Assembly: GCA_023333565.1 (NCBI GenBank)
Contig: JAJKFH010004053.1
Span: 3,286,001 to 3,350,000 of the forward strand
Reading direction: 5' to 3'
From: Puffinus mauretanicus
Lineage: Eukaryota; Chordata; Aves; Procellariiformes; Procellariidae
Length of the DNA: 64,000 nt
The number at the start of each line of letters is the position of its first letter. Position 1 is the stretch's first letter. Shown here piece by piece: positions 24,561 through 37,725 of the stretch. The translations under genes and the position numbers were made by a program. Under the pieces are notes generated by a model. That model saw only the letters and a program-made list of their open reading frames with translations, had not been told where the DNA came from and made no database searches.

Positions 24561-26950
24561 GAGAAGGCTGCTGTCATGTAGAATCACAGAAGCGCAAGGA
24601 CGCTGCAGAGATGAAGAGCAGCAGGAACATGGATAATAACAGTTTTAGAAGAATGCAGGTTTAAAATTACAGGAACAAGGTGATTTTAATAATGTATTAA
24701 TGTTGCTATATAGGAACAGCAGAAATGCCATCAGTGATGTAGGCAGCTGAGCAGCTTCAACATCACTGTGCTCTAGTTAGGAAACGCTTCAAGGGGATTT
24801 GTTAAGACTCTCCGTTTTGACTCAAGCTTGCCTGGGATTTTTGCCTATGCACAGTATAAACCATAAGATGAACAAAGGTTGGCAGTGGACTTCTTTTAGG
24901 AATTTCAGTAAATACTCCAGTTCTGCATTTGAGGGAAAAAAGCCAGTTGGTCTTTCCTCCTGCTGCGGAGGAAACAGTAGGTGCCTCAAAAGGCTCTAAA
25001 CAACAGCCACTGACACCAGACATCTTAACATCAGGAAAAGTGTATTGTTAGCATTCCAAAACTTTCTAGGAGCTGACTGAAGAGTACTTTGAGTCACTAA
25101 AACTCACTTTCAGAAGAACTGGAAGTCCAGGGGATCTCCAGGGGATGGGAAGGAAGTTCACGTTGGAACAGTATTTTGAAAGGTATACAGCACAACCCGG
25201 ACAATTCAGGCTGTGAATTCGGTCCAGCCCGCAGCCCGACTGATGGAAGTCCATAGCTTGAAATGCGTGCTGCCCAAAATGACTGTGTTAATACATACCA
25301 AAATAAAAGGAAGTACGTTATTTATGCCAACTGACATGGATTTACAGAAAGTAGATTTTGCTGAGATAATCTTCTTTTTCAGAAGAGTAAGACCTTAATT
25401 CATAAAGACAGTTATTTTCATATAAAACTACTATAAAGCATGAGGCTTTAGTTTCACACAGTTCTTTGATCGAGAGGTTATAGCAAATTAATATACCAGA
25501 TAGTTCAAAATCCAGTGGTTAACTCAATTGTTAGTCTCAATGCTAAACAATCATTGTTCAGTATCATTCATTGTTCAGGGGTGTTCACTGGTGGAGCTCC
25601 ACCTGGATTGTCTCCTGGCTATTTTCCGTTTTGATCTGTGATACAGAAGAAAACATAAACTCATTGTATTGCAACAGACCAGAGGAACAGAAATGAAAAT
25701 AGGTCACTGATGTAATCAGGTGGTAAACAGAAAGCAAGCATATAATGTATTACTTTATTACAGGTAAACTTTATTACAGCTATATATCTAAGCACAGAGA
25801 ATGAAGGCCACAGCAGTAAGATGGGAAACTGTACTTCGAAGCGGTGGCTCTGGAAAAGACTTAGAAAAGAGGGGCACAGCAGCTGAACAGAAAGGGGTAA
25901 TGTAATCTTTACATGTACAGACGGCAGAGTCGGGCTAATGAAGTTATGCTGTTGGGATTTGGTACTAATCTTGCCGTCATGCTGAAATGCTGGGTCTAGT
26001 TCTCTTAGGCTCCGGTTAGGGAGGATGTTGCCACATTAGTGGGGGGAGAGGTTGGTATCATTTTGCTGTGTTAGACCCAGAGCACATGAGAAGGAGCTCC
26101 TAATGCTCCAGGGAGTTCACCTATACAAGAAAATGGTGTAACATAGTGACCAACATGATAAAATTTGTGAAAGCAGAGCTTTTCATATCTGAAAGATTGA
26201 TTTCTGACAGTTATCAGGGATTACTCTCCTGGAACTGAAACCGTTCAATATAATTAAATTTTTCTTATAGATGGAAGTAAGTACCTTTGAAGTCAAGGTT
26301 TGCATGCTTCTCCCCTGTGACTGGAGACAAAATTACATCCCCTAGCATAGTTATCTTAAACGTGGAAAATCTTACACTTTTCTGAGGATAAATGCGAGAC
26401 TTTCTTTTACTGAACTTCTGAAAATACCAGACTACATGACTTGATGGAGTTTCCTCCATTCAGGAGAGATAATTTATTTTGTCCCTCTGGCACCTCTTGG
26501 AAAGGAGGTGCAGAAAGAAAGGGTTTAGCATGTACATGAGTTGTGCAACTGGCTCTCAATGCTAGTTATATTACCTTCCATTAATTCAGAACTCTTGCTC
26601 GGTTTGCTACAGGGGCTCAATTCAAGCATCTTGGAAACAAAATCTGGCAAGAACAAGAATTCATGCTTTTTCCAAGGGTTTCTTCAACCTCAAGCACTCC
26701 TCCCTCCACCCTCATATTTTGCTGTTACACTGCTTTCCTGCAGAGCAGCTAACGCCAACGCTTGCATGTGTCCCTGTGTGCGGGTTTATGTGTATGCACG
26801 CTACCTGCATCTTAACACCTCACCACTGTATTATTTTTTTCATCTTAGCTACAGCAGCACAGCCTATGTTACTGGGAAGTCAAACGTACCTAAAAATGTC
26901 CATTATTTTTTACTGAGCCAGTATGCAGTTGCTTACTGATGATAGAAAAA
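24561..26950. other. AT-rich unassigned DNA
   Basis: No gene or clear repeat was found. A few bases near 24580 (AGAATCACAGAA) faintly resemble a CR1 end but are too short to call. Confidence 0.45.
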
Positions 26951-27250
26951 AGGAACCCCTGGAGAGCACCTGCTCCAGCCCCCTGCTCAGAAGGGGGCCG
27001 AGTTAGCACATGCTGCTCAAGGTCTTTTCCAATCAAGTTGTAAATATGCCCAAGGATGGAGATTCCTCAGTCCCTCTGGGCAACCAGTGCTTGAAAGGCT
27101 TTTTTCTCCTACCGTTGTGGTGGAATTTCCCTTCTTGTTCCCTGATAGGCATGTGTCAACTGGTGTTTACAGGAGAAGGCAGTATACTTGATGGCAATGC
27201 GATGAAGGACAAACTTCTTTGCAGGGAGGTGGCATTTAACATTCTTCAGT
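26951..27250 (-). mobile_element. CR1 LINE fragment, reverse strand
   Basis: Reading the + strand gives the familiar reverse complement of a CR1 3' region: CTGCTCCAGCCCCCTGCTCAG, then CTGCTCAAGGTCTTTTCCAATCAAGTT, then CCAAGGATGGAGATTCC and CTCTGGGCAACC (given as separate short blocks). CR1 is the dominant bird retrotransposon. The similarity is clear to about 27150 and doubtful beyond. The terminal 8-bp repeat end is not preserved, so the copy is old and incomplete. Confidence 0.8.
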
Positions 27251-27533
27251 GTGCCCTTGGTCTAACTGGTTGCTCAGCAACTTGTCTCCAGTGAAACCAG
27301 ATAAGATTTGAGCAGCAACATTGTTCTCCGAGTCATCGAGCAGTTAAACGACCAGGTAGTTGACCAAAGTGTTTGATGAAGTCAAAGTAGACTCTCGATC
27401 AGTACTGTCGTGGTTTAACCCCAGCCGGCCACTGAGCACCACACAGCTGCTCGCTCACCCCCCCGCCGGGTGGGATGGGGGAGAGAATCAGAGGGTAAAA
27501 GTGAGAAAAACTCGTGGGTTGAGATAAAGACAG

Positions 27534-27539
27534 TTTAAT
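27534..27539 (-). terminator. Solo LTR polyadenylation signal
   Basis: ATTAAA on the minus strand, at the same place in R as in the other LTR. Confidence 0.55.
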
Positions 27540-27716
27540 AGGGAAAGCAAAAGCCGCGCACGCAAGCAAAGCAAAACAAGGAATTCATTCACTACTTCCA
27601 TCGGCAGGCAGGTGTTCAGCCATCGCCAGGAAAGCAGGGCTCCATCACGCGTAACGGTTACTTGGGAAGACAAACGCCATCACTCCGAACGCCCCCCCTC
27701 CTTCTTCTTCACCCAG

Positions 27717-27723
27717 CCTTATA
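27717..27723 (-). promoter_or_regulatory. Solo LTR TATA-like box
   Basis: TATAAGG on the minus strand, just downstream of a TGACGTCA-like CRE motif (TGACGTCAT, around 27733-27741). A CRE next to a TATA box suggests the LTR kept inducible-promoter sequence elements. Confidence 0.5.
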
Positions 27724-27984
27724 TGCTGAGCATGACGTCATATGGTATGGAATAGCCTATTGGCCAGCTGGGCCAGCCGTCCTGGCCACGCTCCCTCCTA
27801 GCCCCCTGCACATCTGGCAGGGCATGGGAAGATGAAAAGTCCTTGACTAGCGTAAACATTACCTAGCAACAACCAAAACATCAGTGTGTCATCAACACTA
27901 TTCTCACACTACATCCAAAACACAGCACTACACCAGTTAATAGGAAGAAAATCAACTCCATCCCAGCCAAAACCAGGACAGTAC

Positions 27985-30900
27985 TTTAGTGATCATTGTG
28001 TTTACTTGTCTCCATTTCATGTCCGTCTTCTCGTGCCAATTTTAGTAATTACTGGTTCCCTCTCTAGTAGCATCTCTTGAAGGATGTTATAAACTACCCC
28101 TAGTATCTGTCTGCTTTCAACTCCGACTTGCTGATAGCACTGGACTCCTTCCTCAAGTCTTCCATTCACAAGTGATATGCTTTTCCTCCTACCCTCAACT
28201 TCATTTGGAATTGAAAAGCTCAACGTCTTGTGATTTTCAAGTTTCCTTTTGCATAACGTTCAAGTTCCTGATGCTGATGATCACGGCAGATGTAGATAGG
28301 ACCCAAGCACCAAAAGTATACATGTCTCGCAACACTAAAAGTTCCCGCCACAGCTGGAGCCACCATCTGTAAGACACCACACAGTACATTTGGTACTTCA
28401 GGAAAAGTGTTACTCTCATGTGGTCCCTTGAAGAGGTTCCTGCTGAGCCAGACAGCAGCATGCCTTATTTTAATTTTGGTGTTCCAAAACCCAAGAGGAA
28501 TCTTCTGACTTTCAACTACAAAATGTCACATAAAACTGAATTTACCTATAAGGAAACTCCTTCCTCAAGGGCTAAGGGAAAATAAAAAAAGCAAGCAAGG
28601 GTGGGTGGAGATACCATATGTATAGGATTACTGATCTGAAAATGCTACTGCTATGGAAGCAGAAGTCCAGTTTCTGTGGCCTAATATTTTATTTCAAGTT
28701 CATAGATTGCTAAGTGTCATGAGTGAACGTAGTAAGAGACTTAGCTGGCTTTTTGTTACTTCAGATGAACAAAACCCCTTGTAAACAAACTAGAAAACTC
28801 AGAGGGATTTGTTTTGCATAACCTGGACCTACCCTTTCTCTGGAGCTGCTGGGACATGGACCATTCTATTCAAGAAACACATAATAATGGAAATGAGTAG
28901 AGATTAACTATTTTTATGTTAAAAATAACCCACAGCATTAATGAGTCCAGTTTTTGTAGCCCTCGGGATTTTCTTCCTCTTTTTGGCTGACTGGACAGCA
29001 ACTGGTTTTGGAATTGTTTCTAACCAGCAGTGCAAACAGGCAGGTTTCCTTCCCTCCTGACAGCAATCACAATCCTGTCTGTTTAACTGGCAGGAGGTAC
29101 CGAGAAACCTGTACAAAAAAAACAGTATGTAAATAAAACATGACCTGAAACCTCACATTGCAGTCATGAAGATCTAACCCTGTCTGAGTTGGGACTGGGG
29201 ACTATATATTGGCTGTTGCGGGTTCCAAGGGAAAGCGATGCAGGGGGTTAGTGCAGCAGCAGCCTTCCCTGCTGACCAATCCAAGTCCTGCTGACCAAAT
29301 CCCAGCCCAGACTGCTTTCACAATGCAAGTAGGGGCCCTCCACTGATTCCCTTTCATTGATGCTACCAGAAGACCCACAGAAATGCAAAAGCTGTACAAC
29401 AAGCAAACATAACTCCCTGGGCGTTTGGTAGTGCCATGTGCTTGAGAGACAGTAACATAGTGAAAGACAACAAATGATACTGATCTTGACAAAACAACCA
29501 ACTTCCCTGACACCCAGATGAATGTAACTCAGTATTAAAACCGGTAGTTTTACAAGACATTAACCTAAATTAATCTCCCAGGAAAGTTACACGCAGAGAA
29601 AGAAAAAGAAGAGAGGTAGTTAGAAAAAAGTATTTGCAATTAATACATTATACCTCATAAACAAATCTGGTTTTGCAAGGAGGTTTGTAGGCATATAGAT
29701 ACTGCAGCATTTAACTTGGTGGGGTTTTTTTTCCTTTTCTTTGAGAAACAAGAGAAACAGCTGGGACATGAGTAGCTAAAATATTCTGTGTCTGCACACC
29801 TGCAGAGTGCAGGTTAAGACAGCTCAACACCAAGACCCTAGAAGCTGCCTAAGAGAGGCGTGGCGGCTCTTAGACATGTTTCTGAAGCTCTGTGGGAAAC
29901 CTTTGCTGTGGAATAGCCAGCTGGCAGGTCACACCCTACAGTACACACCTACCTTCCTTTCTGTGCTTTGAGAGAAGTGAGCCAAGCTGTCTCTGCATTC
30001 ACATACATCCATAAATTCTTTTGGAGAAGATGGGGAATTTATAAATATGGGAGTAGATAGCTCTGTAGGCTCGGAGATTTACCTCCGCAAGATTAAGAGA
30101 GAGAGCTGCTGTTGACAGCACTTGAGCCCCTTAAGATACAGTAAATGCTGGACTAACTTCACTTAGCAGCTAAGCTTTTCATTAGGATAAAGTCTGGTCT
30201 ACCATGATGTGTGGGGACCTGGTAGGAAAACTGGGAGGGGAATGAGTGTTAGTTCTGGCAGCTACACAAGCCTGGGGAATTTACCGTAAGCTGCTTTAAG
30301 TAGGAATTTTGTCTGTGTAAAGGGAACAGTGACAAAACCAAGAATGGTTAGGGCTTGTGCAGTCTTATCCACCTCACCTCAAAAATATTTTCCATCTGTA
30401 AAAACCCCAAAAGCTCAAACACATCTATGACTTTGTGGCAAAACCAAAACAAAGTCACAAACCAAGATGAAAGTTTGATACCCTAGATAGATAAACCTCC
30501 ATAGATTCTAGTAGTGAAAAATGCAAAGCAATTTTTAAAACACTAAAAATGCCTTGCACTAAGGCCATGGGTACTGTAATTGTGAAATGTCTGTTTTTCA
30601 CCTTTAAAATGCCAAATTTCTATGGCTTGTCTCCAGTATGGATTCAGGGCCATTTTCTCTGCTATTGTTAATATTCTTCTTAGTTCATGGGCAGCACCTC
30701 TTATGAAGAGCAAATAACTATTTAATAAAAGGCAGCAAAAATAAAGTAGCAAGTGAACTCGCTGCCATTCCCCAGCTGGGTTCAGAATAAATATCCCAAC
30801 ATCAGCCAGCACTGACATCTTGACTTTTATGAGATTCACTGCTCTTACTGATAACAGCTATAGGAAACATTGCAAATTTGGAATTTAAAAAACCTTTACC

Positions 30901-33095
30901 ATTGAGCTTCACTCATCAAACCACGCAGTGCCATGAAAAAAAACATCTTTGTAAGCTCTAAATTTAATTGCTTATATGAAACGGCCATTTGTCCTTTTCC
31001 TGCATATGACTAACAAGCCAGGGGACTTACAATGCCTGTGAGTGGTTCTGTTGTGCATGTCAAATGGAGAACAGTGGGGGAATTTTTTTATATCCCTGTG
31101 GTAAGTGATCGGGTGACCACAAGGAGAGGGACTGCATTCTCCCAATATTGGTGGTGTATAGGTGTGCAGTCTCATCTAGGTCTCTAAGCTCCTTCAAAAG
31201 TCAGTGAGAATGAGGGGAGAGGGGTTGCCTTTTGAAGGTGTTCATTTAAGAATGAGATGAAACTGCCTGCTGGAGCTGCCAAGTTATTTTCACTGTCTTT
31301 AAAGATTGATTAGAGCTCAAGATTTAGACAGCGTAAAGTTAGGCAAGACTACCTCCTCTGTAAGTAAGCCCTATTTAAATGGATTATTTCACTCTAGGCT
31401 ATAAAATAGTTTATTAGATTATGTGTTTGGCAATGGAGACATGTCATTTAGGGGTAATGGATCTACGTTTCAGTGGTGTCTCTGAGGAGACAACGCAGGG
31501 GATGGTGAAAGAGCCAGAGTACAGCTAAGTATTTTATAGACTAGTCAGTACTATGCATACTTTTCCATTTTGTTGAGGTGGTTTTTTGTACGGTATTGCC
31601 CTTTGAAAACATTTAAACAGAAGGTAATACTCCTTTTTATTATACACAATTATCTAAGTAGCCATGGCAAAATTCTTTTTTTATAATATCTCCTCATGAA
31701 CAACAGACTAACCTATATCTAGATATCCCTAGGGGAAAAAAAAAGTCTTCAGATCTATGGACCTCATGAGTGTCCTACCCATGCTTTCAAAGATACATGG
31801 AAATTCTTTATAATCTAGTTAAAGTGAACAAATCCAACTACAATCAGAAAACTCTTCTTGAATCATTTAAAGCAATCAGTTACCATGCTTTTAATTTTTA
31901 AAATGATTTTAACTTCTTAAAATGCTTTTTAACTTTTAAAAATGATGGAGTATTAATAACATTTTGTTGTATAGTAAAAAATCAGAACATATCTTCCCAT
32001 TGAAAGAGGTCAAAATGCATTGTGCTAATTCCATGGTGTATAAAAACCAGGCTCAATCGTAAAACCCAAATTCACACTGTATGGTTCATTTCAATCAGCC
32101 ACAGTCTAAAGTAATACACAGGTTAGTTACTAAAAAGGATTCCACTGAAAGATTAGTGAATTTTGAAAACGAATTATGAAATCAAAATTTATACAAGGAA
32201 AAAAACCATAAAAACTATGTAGAGGCTCAACTTTGACAAACACTAGCTTACCGAGTTTTCCTCAAGACAGAACTTACTTTTTCAGAGTAGCTCTGCTAGT
32301 ACTAAAAAAGGATAGTCCTTTTGCACTGCCTAGTCTGAAACAAAATTGAATTTCACAAATTATTTAGAAAATTATAAAGAGAAACACTGTTACAGACTGT
32401 CTCATGCAGCACAGTTATACAGGTGCCAAAAGTTCTTCCTGTTCAAAGAATACCTTTGATTTAGGCAGGGTAATGCATTTTCCCTTTTGCTGGCATAGAG
32501 TCTGCTGTTAAGGGCATGTTCTTAGCAAAGGAAATGGCATCCTACTGTGTCTTGCATGATAGATGGGGTACAGTTGCCAACCTGTAAACAAGAGCTGACG
32601 TTGCAATACCAAGTATTTTATAGAAAGTTCTAAAAAAATTGAGAATCTAGCTATGGTTTCTACAGTCAGGGCAACTGAGATTCTAGTGATTAGCTCTGGG
32701 ACTTTTATACAACCGCCTGTTTATGTTTGTGAAATGATTATCTCATAACAGTGGGCAGTCTGAAAAATCCAATCAAAATAAAGAAGGAATAGAGAGTATA
32801 CGTGTCCTACTGACTATGTGCTACTGCTGAACTTCCAGGAAAGCCTGATGATTGGTTGCTCAATTTCTATGGAGTGAGTAATGGAAAGATAAAGAAAGTA
32901 TGTTCTTATTAGTTGTAAGAAACACTCTGTCTCCTTCATCTTACTGTGCACTATCAATTTCTTTTTGTAGGAGGTGTGCTAAATATTAATGCTAAAACTA
33001 CTGATGCCAAAATATGTATTTTAAGAATATTTCAGTAAAAGAATAGAGGTAAGAAAGCTTAGATATAATGACATAATGACATTGGAATTACAACA
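27985..33095. other. AT-rich unassigned DNA
   Basis: No gene, exon with both splice sites, or recognised repeat was found. The 31880-31955 part has imperfectly repeated TTTTAA(C)TTNTTAAAATG phrases. Confidence 0.45.
31880..31955. repeat. Imperfect AT-rich local repeats
   Basis: Phrases of the type ATGCTTTTAA...TTTTAAAATGAT recur about three to four times with slippage-like variation. Confidence 0.5.
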
Positions 33096-33195
33096 GTGTT
33101 TGAGCATCAGGAGATCTGAATTCAGTTCCTAGCTCTACCCTCAGTTGCATTAACAACATTTAATTTTACGTACTTCAGCTCCCTACCTCCAGCAC
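33096..33195 (+). repeat. Probable MIR SINE relic
   Basis: The stretch around GAGCATCAGGAGATCTGAATT and CAGTTCCTAGCTCTACCCTC follows the pattern of the MIR core region, where consensus-like copies read as 'gag..ctgggttc.a.tcc.agctctgcc'. It is an ancient amniote SINE, heavily decayed. Confidence 0.45.
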
Positions 33196-35600
33196 TGCCT
33201 CCTGTCTCATCCTATCTACCCATTTCATCCATTTAGAATAAACGTTTTTTAGGGAATAGCTCTTAAGTATTTGGATAGTACTCATTTCATAGATGCCTCG
33301 ACGTTAAACAGACCCAGTACAACTTTACAGTATTACAACTAGAGCAAGAATAATTCACATCACAATAATAAAGGGATAAAGGTATAATGAATCATAACAG
33401 ACCACTGGTGATTCATGCAGAAGGATGAAAGTTATTTAGAAGGCTCATACCAAAATTACCTGTCAGGATGGTGGGATTCGCTTTAGCCCCAACAAAGGAA
33501 GTCAAAGCAAAGTTTGCAATCAGCTTATAACGACGGCAAGACCAGGTCTGTGGAATTCAGACACTTCATTCAGGTGAAGTTTAATATCAAAGGTTTGGTA
33601 GCTTGGATCAAATAAAACATTCATACTAATGTTTCTAGGATAGAAATTACTGGGTTTAGTATGTATGAAATCGATAGTTCATGAATAACAAGAATTAAAG
33701 CAGAGAGTTCCCTTGTGTGGCTATTTATTTATTTGTTTATGTTTTTTGAAACCTGATTTCTGAGGTTGGATACATCAAATTATCAGTGAATATTTAAATG
33801 TAACAGGCATGACAAATATAAATACAACCTCTAGTTCAGAGAATGATCTAGGATGAACTGAGTACCTTCACTTTCAGGAAAAAAAAAGGTTGAAATCTGT
33901 TTGCCCTCATGGCTAGGAAGGGAGGAACTATCCACAGTATTTAGAACACTATATCCAGAAGGATCTTATTCCTATTGCTCTCAAAACCAGAAAATAGGAA
34001 GAAAGTGAAGAGATACCTAAAGGCAGGGGGAGGGGGAAATGCAATGCATTATGAAGGCTCAGGACTGAAGGATACCTATCAACCTCTGTGGTTCCACTGG
34101 GGGCCCATCAATCTTTGCACAAACTGTAGTGTCATATTATGTTCTTACACAGTCCTTTATAACAGAAAATAATACTAGTGATGGTATCTTGCCTTGTGAA
34201 TATGAAAATGGCCAAAACTCAAACCCTGAATGACAATTTTCTTCTATGTTGCCTAGTCAGGGATCAGAAAATGCTGCCTGCTAAACCAGGTGCTTTTTTG
34301 ATGCTGCCTCTTTACCTCAGTACTAATTGACCTTGCTTCCCAAAGCGAGCCTTTAATTGCTGTGTGACTGCATGTCTGCTGTCAATATTCCTAATGACTG
34401 ACTCCAATTTCTTACTGCTTGAAGTTGCACTTTCTTGTTCCCTCAAACGTTCTTTTGTTCTCAATGCCTGTAAGTTCCCCAAACTGTGTGGTCTCTTCTT
34501 TATTTCACTCCAGCAGCTGCTTTGGCATTCTGCCTCTTCTGTTTCAGATACATGAGTGGCTCCGCACATTTGTGTTGTGAATATCATGGCTTCAAACCCT
34601 GAAAGACTTTATGTCCCAAAACGTTCTTGTTACAGATTTTATCCTGCCATCTGATGTGCAATATGGCCCGCAGGTGGTACAGATGAAACCACCCTACAAG
34701 CTGTAAATGTTGATAGTCAAAATAGAAAGTTAGAAGAAAATGATGAATGTTTCTTCCTTTTCAAAAAAGCAAAACAAAAAAAAGTCCAAATAAGAAGGAG
34801 TTACTGCATTAAAGCTACCAGAATAATTCTCACTCATTCAGTAGATAGCTCTAAGTAAAATTACACAGTTTGAAATGTCAAGGTAAATCTGGACTGAAAT
34901 TACTGGGATCAACTTAGATATAATTAAGTATCTAAGTTAGAATGATCATATGCTATAGCAGGTATTCTACAGGCACCTTGATATGCTTTCAAATCTCTCA
35001 CGAACTTTTAACAGTAACAATAAAGTCACTGTCTAAATCTGTCCAGGTCGCATGGCAACATTATCCTAAGGGACTGACACTGATATTGCTTAATTCCATT
35101 ACATTTTGCAAAGTATCAACAGCACAATTGACATATACAGCATACAAGCAGACATATTAGCATGGCAGCCTAAACTCTTTTGCAGCTATCTACTTCCAAG
35201 TTTCCAGAAAAATTAAGCGTACAACTTAGAACAGGCAAAGTGGCAAAGCTTTAGAACTTGATCCTAAAGCCTGATCTGACTTGGCAAAGTCTCTTAAATT
35301 CTGCTTCAGCTAAATTTTTAGCTATCTATTTTTAAGGGTCATATTATTAGCAACTTTATAAATACACAGCTACCAAGACAGTTAGGCTAATGGAGGTAGC
35401 ATGTCTTCAGGTAATCCACAGCTGAAGCCCAGCTCTAAGCAATTCAAGTCCTGTCAAAGATCAACTGATTTAGCTATTCACATAAAACTTACATAATCTC
35501 AGGATCAAAGTAGCCAATGAAAAACTAGTTGCAAAGCTTTATTTGGGAAGTACCTTGTTTTTTGAGAACAACTGTGACATGAGAATATATGTAAGAAAAG
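33196..35600. other. AT-rich unassigned DNA
   Basis: Nothing recognisable was found. A sampled 60-base block (34801-34860) has 23 A, 18 T, 12 C and 7 G. Confidence 0.45.
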
Positions 35601-35639
35601 TTTTGGAGCTCATGGCTATAGCCATGGGCTAAAGAAGTA

Positions 35640-35724
35640 CCAAAGTACTACAAAGAAGTGCCAAAGAAGTTGGTAGGAAACCAACTTCCTTTGGTATTTC
35701 CTGCCAAAGAAGTTGGTAGGAAAA
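35640..35724. repeat. Short repeats and hairpin
   Basis: A 22-bp phrase beginning TGCCAAAGAAGTTGG occurs at 35659-35680 and again, identical, at 35702-35723. Between them lies an inverted copy, so 35661-35673 pairs with 35681-35694 (one bulged base) around a 7-nt loop. Upstream, CAAAGAAGT-like phrases recur, suggesting local slippage or templated duplication. Confidence 0.75.
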
Positions 35725-37099
35725 AAGCGTCTTATATAGAAATATAAACTCATATGGATGCAAAAAAGGCAGTGATGTATATATTTTCTATATATATGTT
35801 GCATAATCTGAGATGGCTTGAAGATTCTTTCCTGGCAAGTTTGCTATGAAGACTGCATAACGATATGCCCCAACCTTTGGTCTCTAACTTATTTACACAG
35901 ATACTCGCACCCATTACTACACTTTCGCATCCCATTCAATGAAATGAAGTGCAAATCAGCATGTCATAAAAAAGCATTGCTCAAATTAAAGTAAACCAAA
36001 ACAGAACCAATAGTGAAAACCTCCTTAGTGCCTATCAGAAAGAGTGTGATTAATGCAGAAAAAGGCTAACTTTGTTGAATGTTCAAAACCATCTACATTA
36101 TCTATTAGACAGACCTCCGTTTCTCATTTCTGAACCGAGCAGCATTACTGCAGTGCCACATCATTGCTGTGCCATCTCTACTTTCTCCAAGAGACAGGGA
36201 CAGTTTTTTCCCTTCCACTTTTTGATGGAAAGTCTCATTATCTCTGGTAATGAGAACACTCACTAGGATGCTAGAACTTAATATTTTAACCAGCAAATAC
36301 AAAAGAAAAGGATGTGAGAAAAGTACCGGACACCTTCTTTTTCTCAATGTCACACAGCAGCAGGTTCCTGTCAAAGAAAACAAACACTACCATTTTTTTC
36401 GTCACTATCACTTTTTTCTCAGCTATTGAGGCAGAAAGATAGGACACTGTGTAAGACTGATCCCTCTGGTCCCGAGAGAAGAAAAAAGTTTTTTGAAAGG
36501 CTCTCAAGAAATATGCCCCTTGAAAAGCAAAAAGTGAAAAAGAGACGAGATGGTTCATATGGTAGCTTAATCAATCAAAGGTAAAGGGAAGAAAATGCAA
36601 AATCATTTTTCCCCAGTTCAATGGATATTTACCCTCAGAGCACCCTGCTGTATTTCTAGTCTCCTTCCCACACTCCTGCTGAGTCCGACCTTCATCTTTA
36701 CACACACTAAGAATCCAAACCTGCTGCTTCCCCACACAAACTCGGGCTCCATTTACAGCTTTTAAATGTTCCAGATCCTTCTGTTTCCATCCCCTCCAAC
36801 GCACTCAGATCCCCTCATCTCTACCCGCCTTGCATTGAGCCCTGTTCAATTTAATCTCCAACACAAGTATGCTCACAGCACCCTTCTCTAGTCCATCTCC
36901 AGCGACTTCCTACCATGCTAAGCCCTTTCAGCTTCTACTTTACTGCTCTTGGACTAGCTCCATTGCTAACTAAACCCAAAACAAAAGGTAACCCCTCCAA
37001 CTTTAAACTCTGCCCACAGCCCTGACTGGCCCGCACCGCAGATGGCACCCCCAGTGCCATCTTCTGCCTCCCCCGGCCACTGAGCCACGCTGGATTTCT
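35725..37099. other. C-rich, G-poor flank of the CpG island
   Basis: No exon was supported. The + strand is strikingly poor in G (35881-35940 has 20 C and 3 G), and 36600-36950 is pyrimidine-rich. This fits leftward transcription or a replication-type bias. A 90-codon minus-strand frame at 36286-36558 was examined and not called. Confidence 0.45.
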
Positions 37100-37540
37100 G
37101 TCAGGGTTTTGACGCTTCCCAGCTCCCTCCTTGGCTCCCCTCCGTGCAGGACCTCGTCCCTTCACTCCCAGACTGGGAGCACCCCAGCTCGCCCTCTCCT
37201 CACCGAGCCTCGGCCGCCATGTCCCAGGCCTCACTGCCCTCCGCCTGCCTCCTCCACTAACCCGTATCCACCACAGCGCCCGTTCCCGACCCATCACCTC
37301 AGTCCCCGGCAGGACGCGGCCGCCCCCCTTCCCTGGCCCGGCTCGGGGAGGCCCTTCCTCAGCCCTGCCGCCCGTTGGACACCCCCTCACCTGAGCCCGG
37401 CTCCCCCGCGGTCACCGCCCGGTCCCCTCACCCGCCGCCCCCCGACCCCTCTCCCTCCCCGCTGTCAGAGCAGGAGGGGCGGCACCTGCGGGTCCGCCCC
37501 ATTCTCCTCCCCTCGCCTCCCCTCCCCTCCCCTCCTCCCG

Positions 37541-37725
37541 CCGGAGAGAGAGAGACCGAGACCCGGAGAGAGACGGCGGCACCGAGGGCGCCGGGCGGGA
37601 CTGCCGAGCGCAGTTGCTCGGTGTGAGTGGAGGGAGGGGGGAAATTAAAAAAAAAAAAAAAGAAAAAAGAAGTGAGGAGGGGCGGAAGGAGAGCGCTTCA
37701 ACTTCTTCTCTCTCTGCCCAGCAAG
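37541..37725 (+). other. Probable untranslated first exon
   Basis: The segment begins near the C-to-purine switch in the CpG island; the start is estimated, not observed. It ends at GCCCAGCAAG followed by GTAAGG, a strong match to the U1 donor consensus, with GT at 37726-37727. It contains no ATG, so it would be a non-coding 5' UTR exon, followed by a long intron. It also holds a poly-A run near 37648-37662. I could not identify the gene from this exon. Confidence 0.5.

Larger units (their letters stand above)
27406..27980 (-). mobile_element. Solo LTR, class II avian ERV
   Basis: The 575-bp LTR runs from TGTCGTGG to CCAGGACA on the + strand, so on its own strand it starts TGTCCTGG and ends CCACGACA with proper TG...CA ends. 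The 4-bp sequence GTAC lies immediately on both sides (27402-27405 and 27981-27984). No internal sequence adjoins either end, so it is a solo LTR left by LTR-LTR recombination. Its R-U5 half closely matches the LTR at 10607-11201 and its U3 half does not. Its TATA-like box (27717-27723) and polyadenylation signal (27534-27539) point leftward. Confidence 0.9.

Noticed and set aside
36286..36558. 90-codon minus-strand open frame with a Lys-rich segment that could be an exon of a leftward gene
   Set aside because: Acceptor and donor are poor and the translation has long Phe/Lys runs. There is not enough to call it.
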